Assembly: GCA_964566545.1 (NCBI GenBank)
Contig: CAZMIX010000087.1
Span: forward strand, 1 to 5,471
Length of the DNA: 5,471 nucleotides
From: JAEYFP01 sp964566545
GTDB lineage: Bacteria > Bacillota > Clostridia > Lachnospirales > Lachnospiraceae
Direction of reading: 5' to 3'
The position numbers and the translations under genes are program-made. The notes below the pieces were generated by a model that worked only from the letters and a program-made list of their open reading frames with translations, had not been told where the DNA came from and did not search any database. Each line of letters starts with the position of its first letter. The stretch's first letter is position 1. Shown piece after piece: positions 4,986 to 5,471 of this stretch.

Positions 4986-5471
4986 GTAAGCATGCGCTTT
5001 TATCCGCTTCCTCTTCTCACCGTTGGCTAAACTGTCCTCCATCCGCTCGGCTCTGCGAGAGCTATGAGGATAAGGGCAGCGACTATGCAGCAGAAGGCAC
5101 GGATGCCCATAGCCTTTGCGAGTTCAAGTTGAAAACGGCACTCGGCATTGAAGCACAAGACCCCACGGAAAACCTAACCTACTACAGCGAAGAGATGGAA
5201 GATTGCGCCAACGATTATGCCGCCTATGTGCTGGAACTGGTGGAGGTAGCAAAGAAAAGTAGCTCCGACCCCGTCATCCTCATCGAGCAGCGCCTTGATT
5301 ACTCCCGCTTCGTCGAGAGCGGCTTCGGCACCGGCGACTGTGTAATCGTTGCTGATGGGACGCTCACCATCGTGGATTATAAGCACGGACGGGGGATTTT
5401 AGTTGAGGCAGATAACAATCCGCAGATGATGCTTTACGCTCTTGGCGCACTTGAAATCTTCGACGGCATTT
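4982..5471 (+). CDS. DUF2800 family phage PD-(D/E)XK nuclease (RecB/Cas4-like), N-terminal part
   Basis: The gene begins at ATG 4982, overlapping the preceding stop by four bases, with GAGGTG five bases upstream, and runs off the window after 163 codons. The product matches the DUF2800 (PF10926) family, RecB/Cas4-related nucleases of phage replication and recombination modules. Visible motifs are the opening SxSSSHRWLNCPPSARL, EGTDAH (residues 38-43, with the His typical of motif I in RecB/Cas4 nucleases), GTGDCV (Asp119), IVDYKHG (Asp132 and Lys134) and QMMLY (Gln148 and Tyr152, the QxxxY motif). All expected catalytic positions in this part are intact. In relatives, a DUF2815 ssDNA-binding protein and a family A DNA polymerase commonly follow. 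The role in phage recombination is inferred from the family. Confidence 0.92.
   Translation, partial: MSKHALLSASSSHRWLNCPPSARLCESYEDKGSDYAAEGTDAHSLCEFKLKTALGIEAQDPTENLTYYSEEMEDCANDYAAYVLELVEVAKKSSSDPVILIEQRLDYSRFVESGFGTGDCVIVADGTLTIVDYKHGRGILVEADNNPQMMLYALGALEIFDGI

Noticed and set aside
4540..5386. Minus-strand open frames opposite the three phage early genes.
   Set aside because: No ribosome sites, and the plus-strand genes have strong starts, overlaps and recognisable families.

Overview
The window looks like the chromosome of a low-to-mid GC Firmicute, most likely a gut-type Clostridia. Strong AGGAGG-type ribosome sites precede most genes, and the right-hand proteins are of kinds common in Clostridia prophages. 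No RNA gene, CRISPR array or complete insertion sequence was seen.

Left part (1-3652, all on the minus strand): an accessory, defence-island-like operon. Read from its promoter near 3840, the order is: an unrecognised 310-residue protein, an unrecognised 209-residue protein (overlapping by 8 bases), a 66-residue excisionase-type helix-turn-helix protein, a RloC/PrrC-like ABC ATPase with a CPFC zinc-hook motif, and a fragment resembling the N-terminal part of McrB-type ATPases. The ATPase breaks just after its ABC signature motif, and the McrB-like fragment begins within about 20 bases. This looks like a deletion that fused two defence genes, so both are probably dead. The first three genes look intact.

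The most interesting feature is in the first two genes. The 310-residue protein has a globular N-terminal part, an acidic disordered linker and, at its extreme C-terminus, a short Asn/Gly-rich strand-turn-strand motif. A divergent version of the same motif (G, N, H and V in register) lies near the N-terminus of the 209-residue protein. A C-terminal motif in one gene and an N-terminal motif in its coupled neighbour is the layout of amyloid-signalling effector/receptor pairs. I propose that the two form a small two-protein signalling or cell-death system. This is inference.

Middle (3653-3949): a regulatory region with a good minus-strand promoter, a long leader containing five 9-base repeats, and on the plus strand a hairpin that could cover a ribosome site.

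Right part (3950-5471, plus strand): phage material. First comes a broken chimera: a 24-codon reading frame, a piece of a phage N-acetylmuramoyl-L-alanine amidase, and a sigma-region-4-like tail, closed by a strong terminator. Then three overlapping early/replication-module genes follow: a 67-residue protein, a 100-residue protein, and the start of a DUF2800 (RecB/Cas4-like) nuclease that runs off the window.
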